DNA from: Clostridia bacterium | Lineage (GTDB): Bacteria > Bacillota > Clostridia > Christensenellales > DTU072 | Length of the DNA stretch: 6,554 bases | NCBI GenBank assembly: GCA_028701415.1 | Contig: JAQVQU010000043.1 | Span: 1,395 to 7,948 of the forward strand | Reading direction: 5' to 3' | In this document: one piece after another, positions 5,728 to 6,554 of the stretch | How positions within the stretch are numbered: the stretch's first letter is position 1 | Layout of the letters: each line of letters starts with the position of its first letter | Made by a program: the position numbers and the translations under genes | Notes under the pieces: generated by a model | The model's input: only the letters and a program-made list of their open reading frames with translations | The model's database searches: none | Told to the model about the DNA's origin: nothing

Positions 5728-6554
5728 ATGAGAACAATAAGGATTTTTGATACTACTCTTAGAGATGGAGAGCAAGCTCCTGGATGCAGTATGCACATAA
5801 AAGAAAAGATAGAAGTCGCTCTTGCCCTGGAAAAGTTGGGTGTAGATGTGATGGAAGCAGGGTTTGCCGCTAGTTCAAAGGGAGATTTCGACTCAGTGAA
5901 AACAATTGCAGAGACAGTTAAAGACAGTACAGTTGCAAGTCTCGCCCGTTGTGTTAAAAAAGATATTGATTTAGCTTATGATGCAGTAAGAAATGCTGCA
6001 TCACCGAGGATCCATATTTTCCTAGCCACTTCTCCTATTCACATGCAATATAAGTTAAAAATGACTCCCGACCAAGTTCTCTTAAACATCAGGGAAATGA
6101 CAAAATATACGAAGAGTCTTCTTTCTAATGTTGAATTTTCTGCTGAGGATGCAACTCGGTCAGAAAGGGAATTTCTGGCAAAAGCCGTTTATACTGCTAT
6201 TGACGCCGGAGCAACGGTAATTAATATTCCGGATACCGTGGGATATTCTACTCCATCGGAAATGTATGATCTTATTAGATATTTAAAAACGAAGGTTTCA
6301 AATGCAGATAAAGCAATTTTCTCCGTCCATTGTCATAACGATTTAGGTTTGGCCGTTGCTAACAGCTTGGCAGCAGTCGAAGGGGGCGCAGATCAGGTGG
6401 AATGTACTGTAAATGGCTTAGGGGAAAGGGCTGGAAACGCAGCGCTTGAAGAGGTTGTCATGTCTATCAAGACTAGAAGGGATAAGTTTTTGGCAGAGAC
6501 TAGGATTGATTCTACAAAAATATACATGACCAGTAATTTAATATATAAAACACT
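5728..6554 (+). CDS. leuA: 2-isopropylmalate synthase (partial, 3' end outside window)
   Basis: This enzyme condenses 2-ketoisovalerate with acetyl-CoA, the committed step of leucine synthesis. Only the first 275 codons and two bases are present, covering the HMGL-like TIM-barrel catalytic domain; the C-terminal leucine-sensing domain, if present, is beyond the edge. Diagnostic motifs are DTTLRDGEQAPG (8-19) with Arg12 and metal ligand Asp13, FLATSPIHMQYKLKMT, EDATRS, NIPDTVGY, HCHNDLG with metal ligands His201 and His203, and NGLGERAGNAALE (229 onward) with Asn237. NIPDTVGY and the IHMQYKL segment favour LeuA over homocitrate synthase, and the operon context agrees. Citramalate synthase is possible but less likely. 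AGGGAG (5717-5722) lies 5 nt before the ATG. It follows ilvD by 114 nt of AT-rich DNA with no terminator visible, so co-transcription is likely. Confidence 0.92.
   Translation, partial: MRTIRIFDTTLRDGEQAPGCSMHIKEKIEVALALEKLGVDVMEAGFAASSKGDFDSVKTIAETVKDSTVASLARCVKKDIDLAYDAVRNAASPRIHIFLATSPIHMQYKLKMTPDQVLLNIREMTKYTKSLLSNVEFSAEDATRSEREFLAKAVYTAIDAGATVINIPDTVGYSTPSEMYDLIRYLKTKVSNADKAIFSVHCHNDLGLAVANSLAAVEGGADQVECTVNGLGERAGNAALEEVVMSIKTRRDKFLAETRIDSTKIYMTSNLIYKT

Overview
This window is the 5' end of a branched-chain amino acid (BCAA) biosynthesis operon from an AT-rich bacterium. All genes lie on the + strand: a regulatory leader, then ilvB, ilvN, ilvC, ilvD and the first 275 codons of leuA, which runs off the right edge. 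The strong purine-rich ribosome binding sites, AGA/AGG arginine codons and A/T-rich gaps suggest a low-GC Gram-positive. The protein style also fits, for example a class I KARI with VGLYEGS and an IlvB with RQWQ followed by GKRYSNT. A clostridia-like Firmicute is my best guess from family resemblance, but it is not proven.

Layout. Positions 1-262 hold a promoter (TTGACA with an extended -10), a 32-codon leader peptide ORF (79-177) with 18 Ile/Val/Leu codons, and a rho-independent terminator (203-233). An antiterminator segment inside the leader ORF (GGTTTGCC, 157-164) is exactly complementary to the terminator's loop region (GGCAAACC, 212-219). Together these form a textbook-style translation-coupled attenuator. 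They are followed by ilvB (263-1924), ilvN (2119-2643), ilvC (2788-3792), ilvD (3949-5613) and leuA (5728 onward). The intergenic gaps are 194, 144, 156 and 114 nt. They are AT-rich and long for an operon, and every gene has its own Shine-Dalgarno sequence. The ilvB-ilvN gap carries a 31-bp imperfect tandem duplication. The ilvC-ilvD gap carries alternative hairpins followed by a T7 run, and a weak candidate promoter.

Function. IlvB/IlvN form acetohydroxyacid synthase (pyruvate to acetolactate, or with 2-ketobutyrate to acetohydroxybutyrate). IlvC reduces and isomerises the products, and IlvD dehydrates them to 2-ketoisovalerate and 2-keto-3-methylvalerate, the precursors of Val and Ile. LeuA diverts 2-ketoisovalerate to leucine. 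The leader peptide contains six codons each for Ile, Val and Leu, matching the three end products. The operon is probably also controlled by valine feedback on IlvN.

The enzymes themselves are ordinary. The most noteworthy element is the leader-peptide attenuator, in what looks like a lineage where T-box riboswitches are the better-known control of ilv/leu operons.
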